Positions 55,865 through 64,000 of a stretch of 64,000 nucleotides of DNA are shown here, one piece after another (positions within the stretch are counted from its first letter, which is position 1; every line of letters begins with the position of its first letter). Made by a program: the position numbers and the translations under genes. The notes beneath the pieces are model-generated. The model was not told the origin of the DNA and did not search any database. It was given only the letters and a program-made list of their open reading frames with translations. The stretch spans positions 1 to 64,000 of the forward strand of contig JALQPE010002057.1 in NCBI GenBank assembly GCA_030407315.1, given 5' to 3'. This stretch comes from Asparagopsis taxiformis (Eukaryota; Rhodophyta; Florideophyceae; Bonnemaisoniales; Bonnemaisoniaceae).

Positions 55865-56671
55865 TGTAGAACCAGCCGGGGTGGCGATCGCTAAGGGAGT
55901 TCTAAAATTGCAGCCGTGTCAGGGCGAGGTGAACCGTAACGCGCTGGTTGAACTTGCGTTCGCGCGTCGCTCGGTCGCGCTGGCGAACGGGTGGTACAAC
56001 GGCGGAACGCGTAGGGAACGATCGCAACACGGGATTCGCGGGCCGGCGCAAGCCGTGATCTCAGGGTGAGATCACCGAGTAAACTCGAGCACAACGCGAT
56101 CCACACAGGGGTCGTAAATCCCTGGCCTAGTGGCGTGCGACGCAACGCGCGCTATCGCGGTGCGACGCGGTTCGATGATCGGTTTATGCGCAACGCGCAC
56201 GCCAACGTCGGCGATCGTGGGCAACCCGCACGCAACGTTTCAACGCAATCGGTCCTCGCGATTCGCTAAACGCTTAACTCGTAGCTGCGAAGATGCTGAC
56301 TGTTTATTGCTAAGGTGCGAAGCAGAACAAACATTAGTAGCTAACTACCTAGGACAGGTTGTCCTTGCGCGGCCGGCCGGCGGCCGCTCGCTCGCACGCA
56401 AAAAAGGGAATATTTTGGGAAAAAGACTTTCGTCATAAAAAACCCAAAAAGGGAAATAAAAGGGAAATTCGTAAAAAGCGCTACACGTGGCGCCGGGCTC
56501 GCGGTTTCGTGGCAACGTACGCGCGCACGCGCTCGCATCCACGCTCCGTGACACGTAATCAAAACGTCACGCGTACGCTCGCTTACTAACTAACTAAGAT
56601 AGATGCACGCGAATTCATCCCGACGCAATCGCAGCGAACGCGCGCGCGTCGACGAAATAAGTTGCGTCACA
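55865..56671 (-). repeat. 5' LTR of family B copy 2
   Basis: 807 bp, differing from the left LTR at about three sites. Followed by ACTTT, the target duplication. An apparent start MHANSSRRNR for the following gene is encoded in this LTR and is not its real start. Confidence 0.95.
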
Positions 56672-56676
56672 ACTTT

Positions 56677-57583
56677 CTCTACTGCAGTTGCATGCCTTAC
56701 TATGCACCACGGTCAGTACAGGAGGTTTGTGGGGTGTGAGAAGTTCACGGACTGCTTTGAACTATCCCTTCCTAGAGTCAATCTTGCATTTCTGCAGCAG
56801 GTCTCCATTGGGAACTCTGCTCAACAGTCCACGCCCGCCCTGCAGCAGCTGGCCACTTCTCAACTCGGAACTTCCGATGACGATTCCCACTCGAAGAACC
56901 CCTCCAGTTTACCAAGTTCGACACAACTTCCACCCCACCTCATCAGCTTTCTGACCGCCATTTGGTGCATCCCAGACCAGCACAATGACTTGATAGACCT
57001 TCCTATTCACAAATGGCCACAATCACTGCTGGGCTTGTTTTCCACCATGGATAGTAAAACCCTGCTATCAATTGATGCAATGGCACACAATGTATACGTT
57101 GCAACTTCAACTATACCTGCAGCTGGTGATGGACTCTTCGCAAGAGTAGATAGTGATCCAGGAGATATCGTCGGGTACTATTTTGGGGCAGTGGTTTACA
57201 AGGATCTCTACCAAGCAAAACTGAAGACGTTTGGTACGGGTCCGACTTCGTTCTCGATTGAGTGCTTCCAGAAGTACGCAGTTCAAATCAAGGACCCAAA
57301 TATCACCTGCTTGCTTCCGTCTACGTCTGGCCGCCCCATCTTCATTGTTCCATTCGAGTATTGCGCTGCTTCGAAAATCAACGACCCAACGTTCGTGGAT
57401 CCAGCAGAGGGAACCAATCGCCCGTCGCGAACTGCTAATGTTAGTTTCTCCTCCCCTGTACAAGAACTCATCAGTGAGAGCTCTGTGTCTAGCTACCAAG
57501 TTGTATGTGTTACTGCTAACGAGGCTATCTCAGCTGGCTCCGAGCTGTTTATCGAATACGGTCATGATTACTTCACTGTCTAG
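56677..57583 (+). pseudogene. DNA methyltransferase 3' part and SET domain (split gene)
   Basis: This continues in frame from 31386: the first residues complete methyltransferase motif I and give the RRFVGCEKFTDCFELSLPR segment expected after it (motifs II-III). A Ser/Gln-rich linker of about 70 residues follows. From about 57080 there is a SET domain: NVYVATSTIPAAGDGLFARV with the GxG-like start, DIVGYYFG, ANVSFSS in place of the NHSC motif, and AGSELFIEYGHDYF with the catalytic-type Tyr. SET domains methylate lysines, usually in histones. The NHS region is degenerate, so activity is uncertain. A DNA methyltransferase joined to a SET domain in one protein is unusual. The gene is now broken by the 25-kb gypsy insertion. 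Confidence 0.8.
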
Positions 57584-57769
57584 CTGTTACCCTCTCACAG
57601 TCAAATTTCACAAGTAAATCCATCTCCATTAATGTTTTCACTCTGTTTCCCATACCTTCAATTTATTTTTATCGTAATGTACTCTTTCCCCCCAAGCAAG
57701 AAATGCGTAGAAGAATTTCCCGTTTGGTACGTAATGCGTCTGCATAAGGTTGGACAAGGTATATTCTGT

Positions 57770-57897
57770 GCGTAAAATTTGGTAATTTTTTGGGCTCAAA
57801 AATTACTGCAGTAAAAACTGATCTACCCGAGTGCACTTTGCTAGATCAGTTTTTACTGCAGTAATTTTAGAGCCCAAAAAATTACCAAATTTTACGC
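57770..57897. repeat. 128-bp near-perfect palindrome
   Basis: Arms start GCGTAAAATTTGGTAATTTT, pass through ATTACTGCAGTAAAAACTGA and return in inverse order around a short centre. The outer part equals the ends of the 490-bp arms. It could be a miniature transposon or a two-way transcription stop. Confidence 0.85.
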
Positions 57898-58278
57898 TGC
57901 CTTGTATGTGTTCTGGCATAGCCACGGGCACCACCACACAACCCTACATGGCATGTCGAAGGCTGAGGTTTGGATACCAGCCGTTCTTAGTTGTTTGCCT
58001 TGTTCCACATGCAGACGGTCTCCGCTTGTTCTTCAGCACAATGTAGAGAGAAATGCAGGTACCACAACTGTCTTGTACATTGTACATCCATTCTCGCATT
58101 TCGTACATCATGCATGTACCACACGCAGGAAAAGCTGCTCAATGTACATTCTATGTGGTATGAAGTTTAACGCTTCTATAATTATAGCGTTAACGCTCCT
58201 AGCAACAAAACAGCCCGGAAGAACAAACTGAGCCGTGGTCATCTACATAGTCAGCTAGTGCTGCTTACATAGTGCTGA

Positions 58279-58402
58279 GATTAAATTTCGGTAATTTTTC
58301 TAGCTATGAAATTACTGCAGCAAAAACTGATCTACCTAAGTGCACTTGGGTAGATCACTCTTTACTGCAGCAATTTCAGCGCAAAAAAGATTACCAATTT
58401 CC
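58279..58402. repeat. Diverged copy of the palindrome
   Basis: Same layout with many substitutions: TTACTGCAGCAAAAACTGAT, then TAGATCACTCTTTACTGCAG. Confidence 0.75.
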
Positions 58403-58699
58403 TTTCCCCGAATATACCTTAGCCTACGTTCTGCAAACACATAGAGATGTAACCAAAATAACTTCTCTGGCTGATTGCATTGCTGGCTCCATTGCTTTTG
58501 GGTATGCCCAGGACCGTTACTGCCCGCAGCTTTTGTAACGGCCGTACCAATGTCCTTATCCGTTACATCTTCCGTCTATGCTCGAGACAAGTTTCCCCCT
58601 GGTCTCTTCTACTTATCCTTCCCTTCTCCTCAGCAACGTTTCCAGTTCTACTCAAGTACTCTATCCTGGGCGTGAACCATTCAACGGTTTCCAGCAAAA

Positions 58700-60373
58700 A
58701 TGAGAGATGATTTATCTTTGACTAGGTTTGCAAAGTTCGAAGAACGGTTCGCATCCCTCGAACAGTACATGCGCGATTCCCTTTCGTCTATTCAATTGGA
58801 GCTGGCGTGTATTCGATACATGGCCTCCGCTGCTGCCGGAACAAACACTGTCCCTTCAGTTGTTCTGGATGAGAGATCAAGAAAAGCAGGTCAAATTGCC
58901 ACGCTGGTGTCTGCTCTGTTCAACAACAGGCAGGTGACATCTCGATTCGTCGCTTTCAGAACTGTTGCAGAGCTTGTTAAAACCTTTGTTGACGCCAATT
59001 TGCTCAACAATTGTAATTCGAGGTCTGCAACATCACCACAGGTGGATTCCTGCACAACGTTGCTTCTTGCTGCCCTGTCGTTTTCGCAGACTTCAAGTTC
59101 AAATTCTGAGGTAAGGCAATCTAAGAGATCTCTTATCGGAACGGCAGTAGGGAAACGACATGTGTTCTTAAAACGCTCTATTATCGGAACTGCGTTTATT
59201 TCAATGGCAAATGACAGAATTGTGCGATGGAAGGACTCGACGAGCAGGAATGCTGGTGTCCTCGATCCTGGGGAGGAGGAGGACTTGAACAGCAATACTC
59301 TATCTCGAGACTATGCACTACGCAATGCTACAATAGTGCCCATCGAAAAGCCGTCTTGGCTGCACATTTCCCAACGAGCTCTTTTCCATGCCATGGATAT
59401 TTCGATGCCCACGGAGGCAGAACGAAACGTGGAACAGTCTACGAATTTGCAGGTTACTCTTTCAAAGCGTCGCCGACTGTCTGGTTCGAAAGAAGCACGC
59501 CGTACTGGTACATCCTCTTCCTCTTCTTCCGCTGTATCCAACCTTTCTCCGTCTGACTTACAGTCTATTCCGATTATTACCTCTGCACTACGGCAGCTTA
59601 CACAGTTCCTCAACACTTCCCGGAAACAGATGAAAATGGAATTGGTCAAACAAGCATTCTTCCTTATCCACCGAGATATGAAGGCAACTGTGGATTTTTC
59701 TCCTGCCCATGCTGTTTCCACAACAGAAATGTGTCCACCTGACTCTATTCCGACAACTTCGAGAGCTTACGGAACAGGAGAAGAAGCTCTCGAAGTGTAT
59801 TCAAAAAATGATTCCATCTTCTCAAATTTCATTCTGAGCCGTCCTGAGCTTCACATTCAGGTTACTTACATAGTTCAGGTGAGCGGTGATATCGATGGTG
59901 AAAACATTGCGAGTACGCGAGTGGAGAAGTTGGCTGTCTGTTCATTCTCCTTTCTTACTCTAGCTATGATATTGTTATGCAGTTTTTGCCAATGTACACA
60001 ACTGGAGATGCTCTGTCATGAACCTCATGCTATTCAAGCATGTTATAAGATTGCAATATGCCTCCAAGGTTTATTTAACGAAGCCCTGAAACAACAGCCT
60101 ACATCTCATTTTGGGAAGGATGGATTCCCCTTGCGCGTTACATGGGGACATCTTGAGCTCCGGGACTACCCCATGGGAGGTGACTGCCTCACGGGGATCA
60201 TTAGAAAGAAGAGAAACCTAACAGCACAAGAATACGAGTCTGTCCGTTTCGTTTCAGGCTTCAGGCATACTGAGCGCTCAGAAGATAACCCAGCAAACAG
60301 ACCAGTTTCCAATCATGATTGTGTACCTCTCGAGGAGGATGATGAACTTGGTATTTCTTTAATTGGCATGTAG
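58700..60373 (+). CDS. Cargo protein of unknown function, 557 residues
   Basis: The frame from ATG 58700 is unbroken. The N-terminus (FAKFEERFASLEQYMRDSLS) is a likely short coiled coil. The middle is Ser-rich with a nuclear-type basic patch (LSKRRRLSGSKEARR). A hydrophobic stretch near residue 410 (FSFLTLAMILLCSFC) could be a membrane segment or buried helix; it directly follows a GTGAGC that resembles a splice donor, but no acceptor keeps the frame. The C-terminus is acidic. I recognise no domain. Its position inside the giant transposon, next to another accessory gene, suggests a role such as the second protein (TnpA-like) of CACTA elements; this is only inference. Confidence 0.6.
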   Translation: MRDDLSLTRFAKFEERFASLEQYMRDSLSSIQLELACIRYMASAAAGTNTVPSVVLDERSRKAGQIATLVSALFNNRQVTSRFVAFRTVAELVKTFVDANLLNNCNSRSATSPQVDSCTTLLLAALSFSQTSSSNSEVRQSKRSLIGTAVGKRHVFLKRSIIGTAFISMANDRIVRWKDSTSRNAGVLDPGEEEDLNSNTLSRDYALRNATIVPIEKPSWLHISQRALFHAMDISMPTEAERNVEQSTNLQVTLSKRRRLSGSKEARRTGTSSSSSSAVSNLSPSDLQSIPIITSALRQLTQFLNTSRKQMKMELVKQAFFLIHRDMKATVDFSPAHAVSTTEMCPPDSIPTTSRAYGTGEEALEVYSKNDSIFSNFILSRPELHIQVTYIVQVSGDIDGENIASTRVEKLAVCSFSFLTLAMILLCSFCQCTQLEMLCHEPHAIQACYKIAICLQGLFNEALKQQPTSHFGKDGFPLRVTWGHLELRDYPMGGDCLTGIIRKKRNLTAQEYESVRFVSGFRHTERSEDNPANRPVSNHDCVPLEEDDELGISLIGM

Positions 60374-60499
60374 AACTGTTCTAGCTGGAACACCGCCGTC
60401 TTCATGTGACTGTAGTAGTTCCCATTGCTTGCCTCTGCTCCGCAATGTATGCTTCAGAATAATTAAACTAGTTCTTCCATGTTCATCTCACTACCTGTA

Positions 60500-61129
60500 T
60501 CATTTTATGTACTCCTCTGCCCTTTTCTCTGACACACTATACCCCACCACATCATTGACCACATCTTCCGATATTAACTTGCCTATTCTACATGGTTCTT
60601 CCACACCACGGAATATGACATACGGCATATGCACTCTCAATGTTCCCCACAACATGTCACCAGCCCTTCCTCTTTTCCTTTGCGTCGTAGGTTCCCATTC
60701 AATGCGGAAACATTTCTTTCTTTCGCTTCTCCACCCTTCTAGACTCCCGTCACCATCGAACCCCCCGTGCACGCCACATATCGAGGGACATTCCTGCAGC
60801 TCCATTCCGTTCACACATCCACCTTGGACTACAGCACTACCGTTGCGAGCCAGACACCATACGTTCGATTTAGATCCGGCAATGCAGAACGAGCTACTGC
60901 CAATTGCAACAGATGTCGACTGTGCTTCCATCGTTTCCGAGCACAATATCGTACCAAACAACCGCAGAGCACATGGCCTCGCTGTTCCGTTCATGTCACC
61001 ACACTCTTCATTCTCCTCCCCTTCCGAGTTGCTTATGTTACGCCTATGAACCAGAGACTCAGTTCGCCATCTGTGCCCCAATCCTAGCAGATCCGATAGT
61101 GTGGAAAAACTGGAACACGTAATGTTCAC
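60500..61129 (-). CDS. Possible continuation of the Tudor-like gene
   Basis: A 209-residue frame overlaps the stop of the gene upstream (GTGA at 61126-61129). Its composition, with several Trp and Cys (SKSNVWCLARNGSAVVQGG, ERKKCFRIEWEP), is more protein-like than the opposite strand frame at 60363-61049. It may be the C-terminal part of the upstream protein after a frameshift. No domain is recognised; weakly supported. Confidence 0.3.
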   Translation of the reverse strand: MNITCSSFSTLSDLLGLGHRWRTESLVHRRNISNSEGEENEECGDMNGTARPCALRLFGTILCSETMEAQSTSVAIGSSSFCIAGSKSNVWCLARNGSAVVQGGCVNGMELQECPSICGVHGGFDGDGSLEGWRSERKKCFRIEWEPTTQRKRGRAGDMLWGTLRVHMPYVIFRGVEEPCRIGKLISEDVVNDVVGYSVSEKRAEEYIK

Positions 61130-62193
61130 AGCTTCTCCGCCATTTCAAGCCACTGCCGCGTGAAGCCCTGGGTACACTTTGTAATACCCCCTCGATAGGT
61201 TTCTGCTGTTCCCTTTAGCATTTCCCGGAATAGCTCAGTGCTCAATGAGATTGGAATCTGGACAGGTCCGCTAATAGCCGTTCCACTCGTGCATGCACCG
61301 TCAATCTCACCATGTGGGTAGCCACCCCCTGGGGTTGACAAAGTGCTTCGATTAACCTGTTCCACAACTTTCTCTACCGCACGCTGCAAGAGCATTAACA
61401 AAATCTTACCAGCCGATACTGTTGATGCACAATTTAGAACCCTTTCGTTCCAACCAAGCCGAATCTCGCTAGCATTTCCAGAAAGCATTATATTTTCTAG
61501 TGTTCTCAGCCTTGTCTCCATACCACTGTATGTTTTGACGTCAAGTGCTGATTCCACTTTTGGCTTCTTCCTCTGCGGTGATATCGCTTCAGATTCTCCA
61601 TCTGATTGGTCATGACATTCTACTCTCTCCGCTTCGTAATCCACAGCCTCTCCATTGCTCGTTCGCCACGGTGTCGGGGGCTGGCCCCCCGACATCAACT
61701 TATTTCCGAGCAGAAACTTTACGTTTTCGTAGGCGACACAAGGATAATTCATTTCAGGAATAGCATCGTATAACAATCTGCCTTCTGCCACTGCCATTTC
61801 ATTATGACTCGGCTTCACAGCGTTCGAATGCCGCCACGTAGTGACTTCCAAGACTGATATCTCCTTTTCCTCCCTCGTCAACCTCACGATTGCATCATCC
61901 ACATCCTTTCCATTCTGCTCCACCACACCAGGCGTGTACATTCCATATCCTCTGTCTACGTCGATGCGGTCTCCCACTAACGGCTTACCACTGCAGACAG
62001 GATACTGCTCAGGAAGTTTCATTTCCACAACCGTAGCCTTCCACCATATTGCGTCATCGCCAACTTGGAACCATACGTCTATTTCCGTTCCGACACATGG
62101 GAGTGCATCTACGGCAGCTGCCCGCTCACGCTCACGACCAGCTTTCGCTTTTTCGCTCTGTCGCCTAATTCGCAATGATTCACGCCTCGTCAT
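61126..62193 (-). CDS. Cargo protein with possible Tudor/agenet-like N-terminal domain
   Basis: 355 residues from ATG 62193. The N-terminus is basic (MTRRESLRIRRQSEKAKAGR). Then comes GTEIDVWFQVGDDAIWWKAT, which resembles the first strands of Tudor, agenet or related chromatin-reader barrels. A further segment has YGMYTPGVVEQNGKD. The centre holds a nuclear-type SPQRKKPKVE and a helical region (YSGMETRLRTLENIMLS). It converges on the upstream + strand gene. The domain call rests on pattern only. It could read chromatin marks or bind the subterminal repeats. Confidence 0.5.
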   Translation of the reverse strand: MTRRESLRIRRQSEKAKAGRERERAAAVDALPCVGTEIDVWFQVGDDAIWWKATVVEMKLPEQYPVCSGKPLVGDRIDVDRGYGMYTPGVVEQNGKDVDDAIVRLTREEKEISVLEVTTWRHSNAVKPSHNEMAVAEGRLLYDAIPEMNYPCVAYENVKFLLGNKLMSGGQPPTPWRTSNGEAVDYEAERVECHDQSDGESEAISPQRKKPKVESALDVKTYSGMETRLRTLENIMLSGNASEIRLGWNERVLNCASTVSAGKILLMLLQRAVEKVVEQVNRSTLSTPGGGYPHGEIDGACTSGTAISGPVQIPISLSTELFREMLKGTAETYRGGITKCTQGFTRQWLEMAEKL

Positions 62194-63167
62194 AGTTCCT
62201 CCACGAAATAAAGATACTACAACGCACTATCTGTAATTTTGTTTAGGACAAGTCTTCGTCGACTTCTTCACTAGATACTACTTCACCCATGTCTGTAACG
62301 TCCAATTTTTCATTTTTATCGTATGATACGAATTCACTACCTTGTTCCCTACTGCTGCACAAGTTTACAAATCCACTAATACTGCGTTTAAGATACTAGT
62401 AACGCTTAAAGCCAGGGCGGAACTCACTATTCAGGTCAATCTTGTGTATGCGGGAGTGACTTTATTACAAAATTTTGCGACTTCGACAGTAACTATGCCA
62501 TAGTATCTGTGCTATAAATCAACAGAGATGGTGCCATTCTTTACTAAGTAATACTACAGGAACTAAACTCAAGTACAATTATCTACTCTTTCGACCGTAC
62601 CCTACCTATGGTAGAACAATGGCCATATCGAGATTAGCTAGTTCACGTCATACACTCTGTATCTCGCCTCTTTCATATGATTCTGCATGGACGTCCAAAA
62701 CGTGTCGTCATCGAAGCGTATGGCGCGTTGGAACAGTCAGCACCACTCCATCCCTCTACCATCACTACATTGCTACGACTACCACCAGTACCTCAGACCG
62801 GCGTGACCATCAATGTTCATGGTTCGAGTCCAACATGGTACTGTCATACATATGGTTCCCTCGTTTCGTGATTCCAGCAAGTAAATTCAAAAAATAATGG
62901 AATATGCCACCTCCGGTCACCGTCATGACCAACGCGACGTGTCTTTGTCCTTTCCAATGTTATTTTTCCGTACAGTAGTGGAAAATTCCACCATGTCACG
63001 GTGCTTATACCCACTCCCACGGCGCAGTTTCATTCCACTCTATTCTTTACGGTATTTCCACTACTTATCTATGGCACGGCGCCGGTAATTTCTGCGATTT
63101 TTTATGGTTTGCCATTCCACTAATTTCTAATGGTCCAGACCATAAAATTTACTGGTTTTTCAAAAAA
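62194..63167. other. Right subterminal region of the giant transposon
   Basis: No supported gene. AT-rich with repeated short motifs such as GTGGAA/TTCCAC and ACCATAAAATT near the end. Corresponds in position to the left subterminal region. Confidence 0.5.
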
Positions 63168-63181
63168 TTGCTTATCCTGTG
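63168..63181 (-). repeat. Right terminal inverted repeat of the giant transposon
   Basis: TTGCTTATCCTGTG, the exact inverse of 16199-16212. The LTR resumes with CACCCG directly after it. Confidence 0.8.
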
Positions 63182-63311
63182 CACCCGATCGCCTCCGCGA
63201 CCGCGCGACGTGCGAAACGCAAGTTCACGAGCGCGTTACGGTTCAACACGCCCTGAGAAGGCAAGCGATTCTAGAACTCTCTTAGTGACCGCCATCCCGG
63301 CTGGTCCTACA
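63182..63311 (+). repeat. 5' LTR of family B copy 1, last 130 bp
   Basis: Aligns with the end of the family B LTR (CGCGTTACGGTTCAACACGC, then CCCGGCTGGTCCTACA) at about 80% by eye. It continues the part ending at 16198. Confidence 0.85.
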
Positions 63312-63888
63312 ACTGGTCTCTCGACCTAGAATTGCGCGAACCGACGTGCGAACTCAGCGAAGAACAGAAACTCCGCTTGGGGAAACACGGGACGCCAAAC
63401 CTATCGCTTACTCTAATTCTTCTTTTATCCGTTCGTCGTGCGCGACAGCGAGGGCGATTGACGCGTGCGCGCGTATCGCTATCTCGGAAGCGGTACTACA
63501 GCCTCTCTGGTTTTGTATAACTACCCTACCTCTACTACGACGATTCGCAGCGCGGAACGACGCGATCGACGACGCAGCGCGTGCGCGCGCTATTTCGCAA
63601 CCCTAACGCGGGTTCGGCGGTGCCGAAAATATTGGGTTCGCAGACGGTCGAGACCCGTCTCCGCGCGTTCCGAGCGAGGAAGAAGCCCTCCTGCGAGCGA
63701 ACTCGTCCCCCTCACCCTTACTACGCGCGCCCGATACGCAGACAATTTTCGGGAAGCGCTCCCCTTTTTACTTGCCAATTTTTCGACGCGCCGACGCGAG
63801 ATTTTGACGCGCGCCGAACTCCCCTTTCTCCCTTCCCATCATCCCTTTTTCCCTTTTCCCTAGGCGACGATCGAACGCAACCGCGCCG
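63312..63888 (+). other. Primer-binding site and leader, family B copy 1
   Basis: Starts AC, then the PBS TGGTCTCTCGACC at 63314. The leader is about 97% identical to that of copy 2, far closer than the two LTRs are. Confidence 0.7.
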
Positions 63889-64000
63889 ATGGATCCATCC
63901 GCGCCCGAGCGATCGAACGCGCCGACCGAACCGCCGCCAGTCGCGTCGCAAACGCACGCAGTCGACGCGCTGGTCGCTTCACATATCCCTGACCCTACCG
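63889..64000 (+). CDS. Gag of family B copy 1, N-terminus, cut by window edge
   Basis: ATG at 63889. The 37 visible codons (MDPSAPERSNAPTEPPPVAS and on) are the same protein as copy 2 Gag. It continues to the right, outside the window. Confidence 0.9.
   Translation, partial: MDPSAPERSNAPTEPPPVASQTHAVDALVASHIPDPT

Larger units (their letters stand above)
31387..56671 (-). mobile_element. Ty3/gypsy chromovirus, family B copy 2 (full length, minus strand)
   Basis: 807-bp LTRs at both ends differ at only about three sites. They are flanked by the 5-bp duplication ACTTT (31382-31386 and 56672-56676). On the minus strand: PBS, gag with zinc knuckle, pol (PR, RT, RH, IN), chromodomain, a convergent antisense gene, polypurine tract. 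Without the 12-kb nested element its length is about 13.3 kb, large for the group. Nearly identical LTRs indicate a recent insertion, yet gag, pol and the antisense gene each carry a break. Confidence 0.92.
57584..58699. other. Intergenic region with two palindromic repeats
   Basis: Lies between the SET gene and the next + strand gene. Apart from the two palindromes listed separately, no gene is supported. The stretch before 58700 is pyrimidine-rich, as in the leaders of the other cargo genes. Confidence 0.5.
16199..63181. mobile_element. Giant CACTA-like DNA transposon with chromatin-modifier cargo
   Basis: Perfect 14-bp inverted termini CACAGGATAAGCAA start at 16199 and end at 63181. They interrupt a family B LTR whose two halves fit together, with a 2-bp CA duplication. 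Termini beginning CAC, short target duplications, subterminal tandem repeats and a Tnp2-like transposase all fit the CACTA/EnSpm superfamily. The element spans 46,983 bp, of which about 25.3 kb is a later gypsy insertion, so the original was about 21.7 kb. Cargo includes ParB-like, 2OG dioxygenase, DNA methyltransferase-SET and accessory genes. Confidence 0.8.

Noticed and set aside
56603..56676. Start of the SET-domain gene at MHANSSRRNR
   Set aside because: This start is encoded within the LTR and the target duplication; the gene begins upstream of the gypsy insertion.
59879..59963. Intron in the 58700 gene (GTGAGC to TCTAG)
   Set aside because: Removal of these 85 bases would shift the frame into a stop, and the unspliced frame is continuous.
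60363..61049. 228-residue plus-strand protein
   Set aside because: Looks like the complement of a weakly coding minus-strand frame, rich in Ser, Pro and His with no domain.

Overview
This is a eukaryotic window made almost entirely of nested mobile elements. The long coding frames lack introns, and there is Ty1/copia, Ty3/gypsy and CACTA-like content with no bacterial gene organisation. An intron-poor, transposon-rich genome such as that of a red alga fits best. A fungus or other protist cannot be excluded, and no marker gene settles the question. The only ordinary host gene is a WD40-repeat gene fragment at the left edge (minus strand).

Layout from the outside in. (1) A decayed Ty1/copia element (about 1265-4842, +) is cut by (2) a Ty3/gypsy chromovirus, family A (4843-15518, -). 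Its upstream end is in turn cut by (3) a second Ty3/gypsy element, family B copy 1 (+). The 5' LTR of that copy starts at 15519, stops at 16198, resumes at 63182, ends at 63311, and runs into PBS, leader and gag at the right edge. (4) The 46,983 bp that split this LTR (16199-63181) are one giant CACTA-like DNA transposon, with termini CACAGGATAAGCAA and a 2-bp CA duplication. (5) Inside one of its genes sits an almost intact family B gypsy copy (31387-56671, -), with 807-bp near-identical LTRs and the 5-bp duplication ACTTT. (6) Inside that copy is a 12-kb TIR element (34675-46649) at a TA dinucleotide, which itself holds a large inverted repeat (37660-45204). Without the gypsy insertion the giant transposon is about 21.7 kb.

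The giant transposon is the notable system. It encodes a Tnp2-like transposase (18783-22943, -). A ParB-like domain, a proline-rich linker, and a Cys/His zinc-binding region plus 2OG-Fe(II) dioxygenase lie on + between 490-bp inverted repeats (23203-28457). A long + strand protein of unknown N-terminus leads into a DPPY-type DNA amino-methyltransferase joined to a SET domain; this gene is split by the gypsy insertion exactly at methyltransferase motif I. Two further accessory proteins follow, one with a possible Tudor-like domain. A self-mobilising element thus appears to carry its own set of DNA- and chromatin-modifying enzymes, perhaps to control its silencing or its timing of transposition (inference).

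Both gypsy families carry an extra antisense gene between the 3' LTR and the chromodomain. Family B also shows a textbook -1 frameshift signal at the gag-pol junction. Many genes contain single-base frame breaks, often in homopolymers; these may be real decay or sequence error, and are noted gene by gene.
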